From assembly GCA_963169665.1 (NCBI GenBank), contig CAUJET010000176.1, forward strand, positions 1 to 48,077: a stretch of 48,077 nucleotides of DNA, written 5' to 3'. The translations under genes were made by a program, and so were the position numbers. The notes beneath the pieces are model-generated. The model made no database searches. It worked only from the letters and a program-made list of their open reading frames with translations, and was not told the DNA's origin. Source of the DNA: Actinomycetota bacterium (GTDB lineage: Bacteria > Actinomycetota > Acidimicrobiia > Acidimicrobiales > Ilumatobacteraceae). Shown here piece by piece: positions 36,491 through 45,009 of the stretch. Within the stretch, counting starts at the first letter, position 1. The number at the start of each line of letters is the position of its first letter.

Positions 36491-37798
36491 ATGACCACAC
36501 GCGAGCAGCCCGACGACCCCACGGCCGCCACCGCGATCGACCGCGAGGCCGACCCCGCGATCGACATCGCCGACGCCGGTGTCTACGAGCAGGGGATCCC
36601 GCACGAGGCGTTCGCCCGGCTCCGTCACCACGACCCGGTGCACTGGCACCCGTGGGACAACAGTCGCGGTGGCTTCTGGGCGGTGACCACCAAGGACGAC
36701 CTCACCACGGTCACGCGCGACTGGAACACCTTCACGAGCGAGCAGCACGTGAACCTGTGGGAGCTCACCGCCGAGGCACAGCACGCGAGACGATCGCTGA
36801 TCGAGACCGACGGCATGCCGCACACGCGCCTGCGGCGCCTCGTCACCCAGCCGTTCACCCTCAGGAGGATGGCCGAGTACGAGGACGCGACCCGGGCGAT
36901 CCTCGACGAGTTGCTCGACGAGATGCTGGACGAGATGGGCCGTGCCGGCGAGGTCGACGTCGTCCGGCTGCTCTCGGAGCCGTATCCCATTCGCGTCATC
37001 GTGTCGATCCTCGGGATCCCACGGTCCGACGGCGACTTCCTCGTCCACCTGTCGAACCAACTGGTCGAGGGCACGAGCGACCGCGAGGTCGATCCGGGGG
37101 CGTACGGCAACACCACCCCGCTGGAACTGCTGCCGTTCAACAGCCCCGCGGCGCACGCCCTGTTCGAGTTCGGCCGGCGACTCGGCGCCGAGCGGCGGGC
37201 GAACCCCGGCGACGATCTGGTGTCGAAGCTCATCACCGCCGAGGTGGACGGAGATCAGCTCACCGACGCCGAGTTCGTCAACTTCTTCCAACTGCTCGTC
37301 TTCGCCGGCAACGAGACCACCCGCACCGCCATCTCGAACGGCCTGCTCGCGTTCATGCAGCACCCGGAGCAGCTCGACGTGCTGCGCGAGGATCCGTCGC
37401 TGATCCCGAACGCCGTGGAGGAGGTCATCCGTTGGGCGACACCGGTGCTCCACATGCGCCGCACCGCGACGGTCGACACCGAACTCCACGGCGTGCCGAT
37501 CGCGGCGGGCGACTGGGTCGTCATCTGGTACGCCTCGGCGAACTTCGACGAGGCCGCATTCGAGGCGCCGCTCACGTTCGACGTGCGCCGCCCGGTGAAA
37601 CCCGAGCACGTGGCCTTCGGCGCGTTCGGTCCGCACCACTGCCTCGGCGCGCCGCTCGCCCGGCTCGAGATCAGACTCCTGCTCGAGCAGCTCGTCGCTC
37701 GAGGCATCACGCTCGAGCAGGCCGGCCCGGTGCAGCGGGTGCGGTCGAACTTCGTGAACGGGATCGCGTCGCTCCCGGCGCGGCTCGAGCAGCGCTGA
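36491..37798 (+). CDS. Cytochrome P450, CYP124/125/142-like
   Basis: A 435-residue P450. I-helix AGNETTR (272-278), ExxR (Glu311, Arg314) and the heme Cys384 in FGAFGPHHCLG, again with the 8-residue F-to-C spacing of the sterol/branched-lipid P450 group. I chose the ATG at 36491 (GGGAGGG upstream). It shares the SANFDEAAFEAP-type and VRSNFVNGI sequences with the P450 at 26244, so the two are related but distinct enzymes. Placed in the presumed GntR regulon through operator copy 3. Confidence 0.9.
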   Translation: MTTREQPDDPTAATAIDREADPAIDIADAGVYEQGIPHEAFARLRHHDPVHWHPWDNSRGGFWAVTTKDDLTTVTRDWNTFTSEQHVNLWELTAEAQHARRSLIETDGMPHTRLRRLVTQPFTLRRMAEYEDATRAILDELLDEMLDEMGRAGEVDVVRLLSEPYPIRVIVSILGIPRSDGDFLVHLSNQLVEGTSDREVDPGAYGNTTPLELLPFNSPAAHALFEFGRRLGAERRANPGDDLVSKLITAEVDGDQLTDAEFVNFFQLLVFAGNETTRTAISNGLLAFMQHPEQLDVLREDPSLIPNAVEEVIRWATPVLHMRRTATVDTELHGVPIAAGDWVVIWYASANFDEAAFEAPLTFDVRRPVKPEHVAFGAFGPHHCLGAPLARLEIRLLLEQLVARGITLEQAGPVQRVRSNFVNGIASLPARLEQR

Positions 37799-37813
37799 CA
37801 GCGGTCGCGCCGG

Positions 37814-38749
37814 TCAGATGCCGGCGGCCACCGCGGCGTCGCCGTTCACCGACCCGGCGGCGGTGCGCTGGGCGAGCACCACGCCGAGGATCACGACGGT
37901 GGCCCCCACAGCTTCGAGGGGGCTGACCTCCTCGCCGAGGAAGACCGCCGACCACACGATCGCGAGGGCCACCTCGAGCGTCATGATCATCGCCATCACG
38001 CCGGGCGCCAGATGGCGCAGTGCACGGAAGAAGCACGTGGTCGCCGCCACGGTGGGGATGAGCGCGAACAGCCCGACCTCGAGCACGAGGCGCGGACCGT
38101 GCGGTGCCGTGAGCCCATCGACGACGACGAGCGGCGTGAAGAAGGCCGCCGCGCCGAGGGTCGTCCATCCGGCGCTCACCACGCCGTCGACGCCCGGTGG
38201 CACCACGCGGTCGTTGAGGATCATGTACGCGGCGAAGAGCACCGCCTGGCCGAGTGCGAAGGCGACGCCGGTGACGCTGATCGAGTCGACGCCGGTGAAC
38301 AGCTCGGGCACGGTGAGCACGACACCGACGGTGATGATCGCGAGCGCCGCGATCGTGATGCCGTCGAGCGGGCGCCCGAGCAGCGTCGACCCGATGACGA
38401 CGAACGCGGGATACAGGTACACGAGCACGATGTAGACGGACGCGTCGAGGCGTTCGAGCGCGAGGAATCCGATGACGACCACGACGCCCATCAGCACGCC
38501 GAGACCGAACAGGCGTGCCCGAGGAACGGCGAACGGATCGGGGCCGCCGCGCCGTCGCCAGACGATCAGCACGCTCCACAGCACGACGGAAGCGAGCGAG
38601 AAGCGCCAGAACAGCAACGAAGCGACGCCCAGCGCGTCGAGCAGGTCCTTGCCCACCACCGACGACAGCGAGAAGGCGAACGCCGAGGCGACGGCCCACA
38701 CGGCCCCACGGGCGCTGTTGCGGCCCGCGTCGGCCTCGGTCTGATGCAC
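37814..38749 (-). CDS. EamA/DMT-family transporter
   Basis: A 311-residue membrane protein with ten predicted helices in two EamA repeats (first repeat starts GAVWAVASAFAFSLSSVVGK; second starts GVAFALGQAVLFAAYMILND, ending VGATVVILGVVLAQ). Members export amino acids, metabolites or drugs. It lies 75 nt downstream of the glutamine-synthetase-like gene on the same strand, so the two are probably co-transcribed; it may export an intermediate or end product. Convergent with the P450 gene at 37798. Confidence 0.88.
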   Translation of the reverse strand: MHQTEADAGRNSARGAVWAVASAFAFSLSSVVGKDLLDALGVASLLFWRFSLASVVLWSVLIVWRRRGGPDPFAVPRARLFGLGVLMGVVVVIGFLALERLDASVYIVLVYLYPAFVVIGSTLLGRPLDGITIAALAIITVGVVLTVPELFTGVDSISVTGVAFALGQAVLFAAYMILNDRVVPPGVDGVVSAGWTTLGAAAFFTPLVVVDGLTAPHGPRLVLEVGLFALIPTVAATTCFFRALRHLAPGVMAMIMTLEVALAIVWSAVFLGEEVSPLEAVGATVVILGVVLAQRTAAGSVNGDAAVAAGI

Positions 38750-38824
38750 GGGTGCAGTCTGGCGTGACGGGGCCGCGCCGCACGGATCAGATCGAGCGGG
38801 ACCCGATCCCGGCGAGCCCGCCCG

Positions 38825-40138
38825 TCAGAAGAAGGGCAGGTACTCCCTGAGCTCCCAGTCGGTGATCGCCTCGACCGACCACTCGTTGCCGGACTCCTCC
38901 CAGCGCCGCACCTCGTCGCGACGGATCGCGAGATAGGCGCGGACGAGGTCGGGGCCCATCGCCTCGCACAACACGCTGTCGGCCTCGAACGCCGCGAGGG
39001 CGTCGGACAGGGTGTGGGGCGTGTGCCGATCGGTGTTCGGCTCGGTGTCGCCGTCGCCCTGCTGCGGCTCGCCGCAGTCGAGACCGTCGACGACGCCGAG
39101 CAGCGCGGCATTCAGCATCGCCGCCGCGGCGAGGTACACGTTGGCCGAGCCGCACGGCATGCGGTTCTCGATGCGGGTCGCCTCGCCTCGTTCGCCCGGC
39201 ACGCGCATCGTGCTGATGCGGTTGTCGAGGCCCCAGTTGGCCCAGTAGCCGGCGATGATGCCGGGCATGAGCCGCTTGTAGCTGTTGACCGTCGGGGCCG
39301 ACAGGGCGGCCATGCCCTCGTAGTGGGCGAGAAGGCCACCGATGCACTGGCGCATCAGGCTCGACATGCCGTGCTCGCCCGACGGGTCGTCGAACACGTT
39401 GCGGCCGCCGCCGGTGGGAATCAGCGAGAAGTTGATGTGGAGCCCGCTGCCGACCGCCTCGGCGATCGGGCGGCCCATGAACGTCGCCCAGTGGCCATGG
39501 CGGTGGGCGATCTCGCGCACCATGTCCTTGGCCATGAACGCACGGTCGGCGGCATCGAGCGCCGGGCCGTACTTGAGGTTCATCTCCATCTGCCCCGGCG
39601 AGAACTCGGCCATGATGCCCTCGACGTCGAGCTCGCTCTTCTCGGCCGCGTCGAACAGGGCGAACGTGAGCTCCGGATCGATGCCGCCGAGCCCCACGCC
39701 GTACACGCGGTGCGACGGCAGATCGAGCGGGGCGTAGCCGCCCGGCGCGCTCGTGTCGGGCCGCATCACGTAGAACTCGAGTTCGTAGCCGATCATCGGC
39801 TCGTACCCGAGGGCGCGCCACGCCTCGACCGAGCGCTTGAGCGCGCTCCGGGGTGCGAGTGCGAGCGGACCACCGTCGAACTCGAGGTCGGCGATCATCA
39901 CATCGGTGTCGACCTCCCATCCCGGATGGCGAGTCTCGGGCAGTGGCACCGTCGACAGGTCGGGGAACCCGACGTCGGCGGCGTACCCCTCGACCGGCAT
40001 GATCTCGCGGTCGATGCCCATCGTGAGCGTGGTCACTGCGTGGTGGCCGTGTTCGTGGATGCGCCGTTCGGGCACGTACCGCCCGTGCGACAGACCGTTG
40101 AGATCGCTCCACATGACTCGGATGCGTCGATTCGCCAT
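38825..40138 (-). CDS. Glutamine synthetase-like gamma-glutamyl ligase (PuuA/GlnT type)
   Basis: A 437-residue GS-fold ATP-dependent ligase. The metal- and substrate-site blocks are visible: GYELEFYV, FSPGQMEMNLKY, VGSGLHINFSL, PTVNSYKRL and TRIENRMPCGSANVYLA. The adenylylation-site region of nitrogen-assimilatory GlnA is not visible, and the context is catabolic; together these favour gamma-glutamylation of an amine over ammonia assimilation. I chose the ATG at 40138 because the N-terminus IRVMWSDLNGLSHGRYVP fits the family. A TACCTT (complement of 40147-40152) 8 nt before the ATG suggests a leaderless transcript. Confidence 0.85.
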   Translation of the reverse strand: MANRRIRVMWSDLNGLSHGRYVPERRIHEHGHHAVTTLTMGIDREIMPVEGYAADVGFPDLSTVPLPETRHPGWEVDTDVMIADLEFDGGPLALAPRSALKRSVEAWRALGYEPMIGYELEFYVMRPDTSAPGGYAPLDLPSHRVYGVGLGGIDPELTFALFDAAEKSELDVEGIMAEFSPGQMEMNLKYGPALDAADRAFMAKDMVREIAHRHGHWATFMGRPIAEAVGSGLHINFSLIPTGGGRNVFDDPSGEHGMSSLMRQCIGGLLAHYEGMAALSAPTVNSYKRLMPGIIAGYWANWGLDNRISTMRVPGERGEATRIENRMPCGSANVYLAAAAMLNAALLGVVDGLDCGEPQQGDGDTEPNTDRHTPHTLSDALAAFEADSVLCEAMGPDLVRAYLAIRRDEVRRWEESGNEWSVEAITDWELREYLPFF

Positions 40139-40170
40139 GGCTGCGAAAGGTAGCAGACAGCTCTGGGAGA

Positions 40171-40188
40171 TCGTTTGGGCCCGAACGA
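40171..40188. promoter_or_regulatory. 18-bp near-palindrome at the ligase promoter
   Basis: TCGTTTGGGCCCGAACGA is palindromic except for one T/G pair. It lies about 33 nt before the ligase start, over the expected -35 region of its TACCTT promoter, and 15 nt downstream of the P450 stop at 40203. It could be an operator or a weak terminator of the P450 transcript. Confidence 0.4.
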
Positions 40189-40202
40189 CCTGTCGTGTCA
40201 GG

Positions 40203-41324
40203 TCACCAGGCGACGTCCATCCGCACCGGACCCCGGAACTCGAACCCGCGGATCTCGACGCCGGCGGCATCGCGGAGGTGCAGCCCGGGCAGACGATGGA
40301 ACAGGTGCTGCACGGCGACACGCACCGTGCTGCGGCCGAGCCACGCGCCGAGGCACACGTGCGGACCGGTGGAGAACGCCAGGTGGGTGCCCTCCTTGCG
40401 GTGGAGGTCGTATCGGTCGGGGTGGGACCATCGTCGCTCGTCGCGGTTCGCGCTGCTGATGACCGCGGCGACCAGCGCTCCGGCGGGGATGGTGATCCCG
40501 CTCACCTCGGCGTCGGCCGTCGTCTGCCGCGTCGACGTGGCGACCGGGGAGATCCAGCGGAACAGTTCCTCGCACGCGTTGCGCCACAGCGACTCGTCGC
40601 CGCGACAGTCGACCAACGCCTCCGGATGGGTGAGCAGCGCCCAGACGGCGAGCGCGATGCCGTCGCGTGGTTCGTTGATGCCGCCCGACATGCAGAGCCG
40701 CACGTTGTTCACGATCTCGTCGGGCGTGAGGCCGGTGTGGGCGAGATGGGGCACCACCCGTTCGCGGATCGACTCGCCCGACTCGGCATTGGCCCTCGCG
40801 GCGATGCCCGAGAGCTCCGGGTCGTTCGCGAAGTTGGCGAGGCCGGTGCACACGCCTCGCGTCCACTCGCCGATCTGTTGCCACGTGGCGTTGTCCCATC
40901 GGAGCGAGTCCTGCAGGGCCCGCACCGCGATCGGCTCGGCGTAGGCGGTCATCAGATCGGTGCCCGTCGGGTCGAACGCGTCGATCAACTCGTCGCAGAT
41001 CTCGGGCAGCCGCTCGCTCACCCACGGGCCGGTCGCGGTGGGGGTGAAGCTCGGCTGGAGGGCGTCCTTCAGCCGGCGATGTTCGGCGCCGTCGCTGCCG
41101 AGCATGTTCCTGCCGAGCACCGTGTTGAGCCAGCTCGGCTCGGTGGCGGAGGTGAACAGGTCGGGTCGATCGTGCACCAGCTGCACGTCGTCCCACCGCG
41201 TGACGAGCCACATGTCCATGTCGGGTACGTGGCTGACGGGCTCGTCCGCTCGCAGCCGGGCGAGCGCCGGGTAGGGGTCGAGCTCGAGCTGGGCGAGGGT
41301 GATCGACTCACCGATGGTCGTCAT
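40203..41324 (-). CDS. Cytochrome P450 with altered I-helix motif
   Basis: A 373-residue P450 with ExxR (Glu253-Arg256) and heme Cys324 in FSTGPHVCLGAWLG. The I-helix reads GGINEPRDG (214-222): the acid-alcohol pair (AGxxT) is replaced by Asn-Glu-Pro-Arg, so proton delivery must differ from normal P450s. I recall this GGxxEPRD pattern in some actinobacterial P450s. I chose the ATG at 41324 because MTTIGESITLAQLELDPYP fits an N-terminus. Same strand as, and upstream of, the ligase and exporter genes; divergent from the amidotransferase. Confidence 0.88.
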   Translation of the reverse strand: MTTIGESITLAQLELDPYPALARLRADEPVSHVPDMDMWLVTRWDDVQLVHDRPDLFTSATEPSWLNTVLGRNMLGSDGAEHRRLKDALQPSFTPTATGPWVSERLPEICDELIDAFDPTGTDLMTAYAEPIAVRALQDSLRWDNATWQQIGEWTRGVCTGLANFANDPELSGIAARANAESGESIRERVVPHLAHTGLTPDEIVNNVRLCMSGGINEPRDGIALAVWALLTHPEALVDCRGDESLWRNACEELFRWISPVATSTRQTTADAEVSGITIPAGALVAAVISSANRDERRWSHPDRYDLHRKEGTHLAFSTGPHVCLGAWLGRSTVRVAVQHLFHRLPGLHLRDAAGVEIRGFEFRGPVRMDVAW

Positions 41325-41364
41325 GGCCGGAGCGTAGCGATGGCACGTTGGTACGGTGCAGCGG

Positions 41365-42063
41365 ATGCGAGCCCTCATCGTCCAGCACGAGCACGGCGGC
41401 GGCGGACCCGGCCTCGTCGGCGACCGCCTGATCGAGCGCGGTTTCGAACTCGTGCAGCACCAGGTGAAGTCCGAGGGCTCGACGGAGAGCCATCACCCGT
41501 TCCCGGATCCCGCCGACTTCGACGTGATCGTGCCGCTCGGATCCGTGCACGGCGTGTACGAACGCCACCTGATCGGCACGTGGATCGACCGGGAGGTCGC
41601 CATGCTCCGACAGGCGCACGACAGCGGCGTCCCGGTGCTCGGCATCTGTTTCGGTGCACAGGCGCTCACCACGGCGCTCGGCGGCTCGGTGGAGAAGGCC
41701 CCGGCGTCCGAGGTCGGTTGGTACGAGTACGACAGCGATCTCCCCGACGCGATCGACCCGGGTCCGTGGCTCACCTGGCACGGCGACCGCTGCCTCGTGC
41801 CGGCCGGCGTCACGGAGCTGGCGCGCAACGAGCTGTGCACCCAGGCGTTCCGCCTCGGTCGCAGCGTCGGTGTGCAGTTCCACCCGGAGTCCACCGCATC
41901 GCTGATCGGCGGCTGGGTCGCCGATTGCCCGCCCGGCTATTTCGAGGCCCACGGCACGACGGCCGAGGCGGTGATGGCAGGCTTCGACGTGCACGGCGAC
42001 GCGGTCGAGCAGCGGGCCCGCCGACTGTTCGACTGGTTCCTCGACGAGGTCGCCCCGAGCTGA
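41365..42063 (+). CDS. Class I glutamine amidotransferase-like hydrolase
   Basis: A 232-residue GATase-1 domain protein. The Cys-His-Glu triad is visible: Cys95 in GICFGAQAL, His173 and Glu175 in VQFHPE. It has no fused synthetase domain, so it is either a partner subunit or a free gamma-glutamyl hydrolase like PuuD, or the GATase-like protein of aniline degradation clusters. Beside two GS-like ligases, release of glutamate from gamma-glutamyl products is the best guess. I chose the ATG at 41365; a GTG at 41356 is possible. A TACGGT 7 nt before the ATG suggests a leaderless transcript. Confidence 0.82.
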   Translation: MRALIVQHEHGGGGPGLVGDRLIERGFELVQHQVKSEGSTESHHPFPDPADFDVIVPLGSVHGVYERHLIGTWIDREVAMLRQAHDSGVPVLGICFGAQALTTALGGSVEKAPASEVGWYEYDSDLPDAIDPGPWLTWHGDRCLVPAGVTELARNELCTQAFRLGRSVGVQFHPESTASLIGGWVADCPPGYFEAHGTTAEAVMAGFDVHGDAVEQRARRLFDWFLDEVAPS

Positions 42064-42074
42064 CCCGATGGTTC

Positions 42075-42113
42075 CGTGAGCGAACGGCCGCCAGACGCGG
42101 CGTTTCGCTCACG
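42075..42113. terminator. Bidirectional terminator between amidotransferase and aldehyde dehydrogenase
   Basis: CGTGAGCGAA (42075-42084) and TTCGCTCACG (42104-42113) form a perfect 10-bp stem enclosing a GC-rich 19-nt loop, between two convergent stop codons (42063 and 42118). Confidence 0.7.
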
Positions 42114-42117
42114 AATG

Positions 42118-43599
42118 TCAGATGGGGACGTCGGTGTGGTCGACGCCGACGATCTGGCTGCCGGTGAAGCTGCGGAAGACCTCGGCGTTGCCGTGGCCGC
42201 CGATGCCGGACAGGCCCCAGAAACTCTGGGTGCTCGTCGGCGTGAGGTCGATCACGCTCGTGCCGTTGATCTTCACCTCGCCGAACCGGATGCGCCGGCC
42301 GAGCGCCTGTGCCGCGTCGAGGTCGGTGGAGAACACGTAGCCGGCCAGGCCGAACGGCGTGTCGTTCGCGGCGGCGACGGCCGCCTCGTCGTCGTCCACG
42401 GGGTGCACCGTCACGACCGGTCCGAACAGCTCGTCCACGCATGCGGCCGGGTCGGCGCCGACCACGACCCGGGGTGACCAGAACCATCCCGGCAGGTCGG
42501 GCAGGTCGCCGGCGACCAGCTGCTCGCCGCCGATCGCCTCGAGCGCGGCCATCTGTGCGTCGAGACGCGCCCGATGCGCCTCGTGCGAGAGCGGGCCGAC
42601 CTGGGTGTCGTCGTCGAGGTGGTGGCCGATCCGCCAGGTGCCGAGCTGCTGGCGGAGCGCGTCGACGAGCTCGTCGTGGCGATCGCGGGCCACGAGCACC
42701 TTGCCCGGCGCCTCGCACCACTGTCCGTTGAGCTTGACGATGCCCGACGCCAACGCCGCGGCCGTCGCCTCGATGTCGGCGTCCGCGCGCACGATCGCCG
42801 GGTTGTTGCCGCCGAGCTCGAGCTGCAACGCGGTGAAGTGCTCGGCCGCGGCGCGGGCGATCGCCCTGCCCGCCGCGAGGCTGCCGGTGTACGACACGAC
42901 TTTCACGCGTGCGTCGCCGGTGAGTGCAGCGCCCGTCGTCGGTCCGCCGTGCACCATCTGGAACACACCGTCGGGCAGCCCGACGCGATGGATAGCGTCG
43001 GCGAGCAGGTTGCAGCCGAGCGGTGACCACTCCGGTGGCTTCAGCAGCACGGGGCAGCCGGCGGCGAGCGCCATCGCGACCTTGCCGGCCGCCATGGCCG
43101 CCGGGGCGTTCCACGGCACGAGGATCGCAGCGGGGCCCCACGGCAGTCGCAACAGCTCGACGGGCCGCACCGGTCCGGGGAGCTCCGTGCGGGTCCACCC
43201 GGTCTGCAGCTGGGCGATCGCGCCGCGGAACGCGCCGGCCAACGAGCCGGCGAACATGCGCGTGATCGCGATCGGGACACCCGACCCGGTCGACTCGGCG
43301 ACGGCCACGGCGTCGCCCGTGAGCTCAGCGGTGGCCTCGAGCTCGGCGGCGATGCACTCGAGCCAACCGCTCCGGGCCTCGACGTCGAGGTCGGCCCAGA
43401 CGCCGTCGCGGTGCACCCGCGCCGAGGCGGCGATGGCGCGCTCGACCTCGGCCGGCGAGGTCGCACGGCGGGGTTGGAGCACCTCGCCGGTCGACGGGTC
43501 GCACAGCGACGCGCCGTCGAGCACGTCGGTGGGCTGGCGCAGCTCACCGTCGATGCGGTCGATCTGTTCGGGCAGCAGCCCGCGGGGGATCACGGTCAT
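42118..43599 (-). CDS. Aldehyde dehydrogenase family protein
   Basis: A 493-residue ALDH with Glu261 in LQLELGGNNPAIV and the nucleophile Cys295 in GQWCEAPGKV. The neighbours suggest oxidation of an amino- or gamma-glutamylamino-aldehyde, as in PuuC. AGGAG precedes the ATG at 43599. It lies 48 nt downstream of the second ligase, so the operon reads gntR, SDR, ligase, ALDH on the minus strand. Its sequence is clearly different from the ALDH at 33101. Confidence 0.92.
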   Translation of the reverse strand: MTVIPRGLLPEQIDRIDGELRQPTDVLDGASLCDPSTGEVLQPRRATSPAEVERAIAASARVHRDGVWADLDVEARSGWLECIAAELEATAELTGDAVAVAESTGSGVPIAITRMFAGSLAGAFRGAIAQLQTGWTRTELPGPVRPVELLRLPWGPAAILVPWNAPAAMAAGKVAMALAAGCPVLLKPPEWSPLGCNLLADAIHRVGLPDGVFQMVHGGPTTGAALTGDARVKVVSYTGSLAAGRAIARAAAEHFTALQLELGGNNPAIVRADADIEATAAALASGIVKLNGQWCEAPGKVLVARDRHDELVDALRQQLGTWRIGHHLDDDTQVGPLSHEAHRARLDAQMAALEAIGGEQLVAGDLPDLPGWFWSPRVVVGADPAACVDELFGPVVTVHPVDDDEAAVAAANDTPFGLAGYVFSTDLDAAQALGRRIRFGEVKINGTSVIDLTPTSTQSFWGLSGIGGHGNAEVFRSFTGSQIVGVDHTDVPI

Positions 43600-43647
43600 G
43601 GTCGAGTGCTCCTGGGGTCCGGTTCGTCTCGTGGGGGTGGTGATCGG

Positions 43648-45009
43648 TCAGATCACTTCGAAGTAGCGGTCGAGTTCCCAGTCGGTCACCGCGTCGAGGA
43701 AGCGGGTCCACTCGTAGCGGGCCGTCAACCCGTACTGCTCGGCCACCGCGGCGCCGAACGCCTCGGTGACGAACGGGCTGGCGAGGAACTCCTCGGCCGC
43801 CAGCCCGAGGTGCTGCGGGAACGGCTTCGCGTCCTGCTGGTAGGCGTCGCCGGTGCGGGCGGGCCCGGGGTCGACGCCGTTGGCGATGCCGTCGCGGATC
43901 GACGCGATCACACCGGCGACGGCGAGATACGGGTTCACGTCGGCGCCGGGCACCCGCCACTCGAGCCGCATCGACGACGCGCCCGTGCCGAGCACGCGGC
44001 ACGACACGGTGCGGTTGTCGAACGCCCATGTGGCGCCGTGGCCCGCGAAGTCGCTCGAGTTCGTGCGTCGGTACGAGTTGATCGTGGGCGCGTACCAGGC
44101 CATCAACGGCGAGGCGTGCTCGAGGACACCCCCGATGGCATGGCGCATGGTCGTCGACATGTGGTCGGGCGCGTCGTGGTCGAAGAAGGGATGGCCGCCG
44201 GCCGCGGTGTCGCGCAACGACAGGTGCACGTGGCACGACGATCCGACCTCGCCGGCGTTCGGCTTCGGCATGAACGTCGCCGACATGCCCGCCTGTGCGG
44301 CGACGTCCTTCACGGCGAGCTTGAAGATCGTGTGCCGGTCGCACATGTCGAGCGCGTCGGAGTAGGTGAGGTTGATCTCCCACTGGCCGAGTCCCCACTC
44401 GCCCTGGCTCATCTCCACGTCGAGGCCGGAGTCGTCGAGCGCGGTGCGCAGACGCTGGAAGAAGGGCTCCCACGCGTTCACCTGTTGCACGGTGTAGTCG
44501 GCGTGGAAGATCGTGCTCGGCGTGCGATCGCGGTAGCCCCGACGGCGGAGATCGTCGAGCCCGTCGCGGTACAGGTGGAACTCGAGCTCGGTGCCGACGT
44601 CGGCGGCCAGGCCGTCGGCGGCGAGCGCCTCGACCTGGCGGCGCAGGATCTGGCGGGGCGCGATCTCGACCGGCGAGCGGTCGTGTTCCTCGACGATGTC
44701 GGCGAGGACGATCGCGGTGCGCTGCAGCCACGCCGCGGGGCGCAGGGTGGCCATGTCGGCGATCAGCAGGAAGTCGCGCCAGCCCGTGTGCCAGCCGGTG
44801 TAGGGCACCTCGAGGCCGATGTCCTGGGCGACGTCCCACCCGAAGGTGCACGAACTGAGGGCGATGCCGCGCTCGCGGAACTCGTCGAACTTCTTCGGCG
44901 TGAGCCGCTTACCCACGAGGCGGCCGGTCATGTCGGGCGCACAGACGATGACGGTGTCGTACCCGCCGTCGCGGAGGTCGTCGAGTGTGAGCGGTTCGAA
45001 CGTGCTCAT
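43648..45009 (-). CDS. Second glutamine synthetase-like gamma-glutamyl ligase
   Basis: A 453-residue GS-fold ligase. Visible blocks: VGTELEFHL, LGQWEINLTYSDAL, GSSCHVHLSL, PTINSYRRTNS, SMRLEWRVPGADVNPYLA. It is not a copy of the ligase at 38825, differing throughout. I chose the ATG at 45009, which overlaps the SDR stop (ATGA). The last residues DRYFEVI fit the family's end. The open frame continues upstream through the SDR gene, but with arginine-rich composition typical of an antisense or wrong frame. Predicted to gamma-glutamylate an amine with ATP. Confidence 0.85.
   Translation of the reverse strand: MSTFEPLTLDDLRDGGYDTVIVCAPDMTGRLVGKRLTPKKFDEFRERGIALSSCTFGWDVAQDIGLEVPYTGWHTGWRDFLLIADMATLRPAAWLQRTAIVLADIVEEHDRSPVEIAPRQILRRQVEALAADGLAADVGTELEFHLYRDGLDDLRRRGYRDRTPSTIFHADYTVQQVNAWEPFFQRLRTALDDSGLDVEMSQGEWGLGQWEINLTYSDALDMCDRHTIFKLAVKDVAAQAGMSATFMPKPNAGEVGSSCHVHLSLRDTAAGGHPFFDHDAPDHMSTTMRHAIGGVLEHASPLMAWYAPTINSYRRTNSSDFAGHGATWAFDNRTVSCRVLGTGASSMRLEWRVPGADVNPYLAVAGVIASIRDGIANGVDPGPARTGDAYQQDAKPFPQHLGLAAEEFLASPFVTEAFGAAVAEQYGLTARYEWTRFLDAVTDWELDRYFEVI

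Noticed and set aside
43648..45009. Calling the GS-like genes nitrogen-assimilatory glnA
   Set aside because: The adenylylation region of GlnA is not visible and both lie among catabolic genes; a gamma-glutamyl ligase role is more likely, though not proven.
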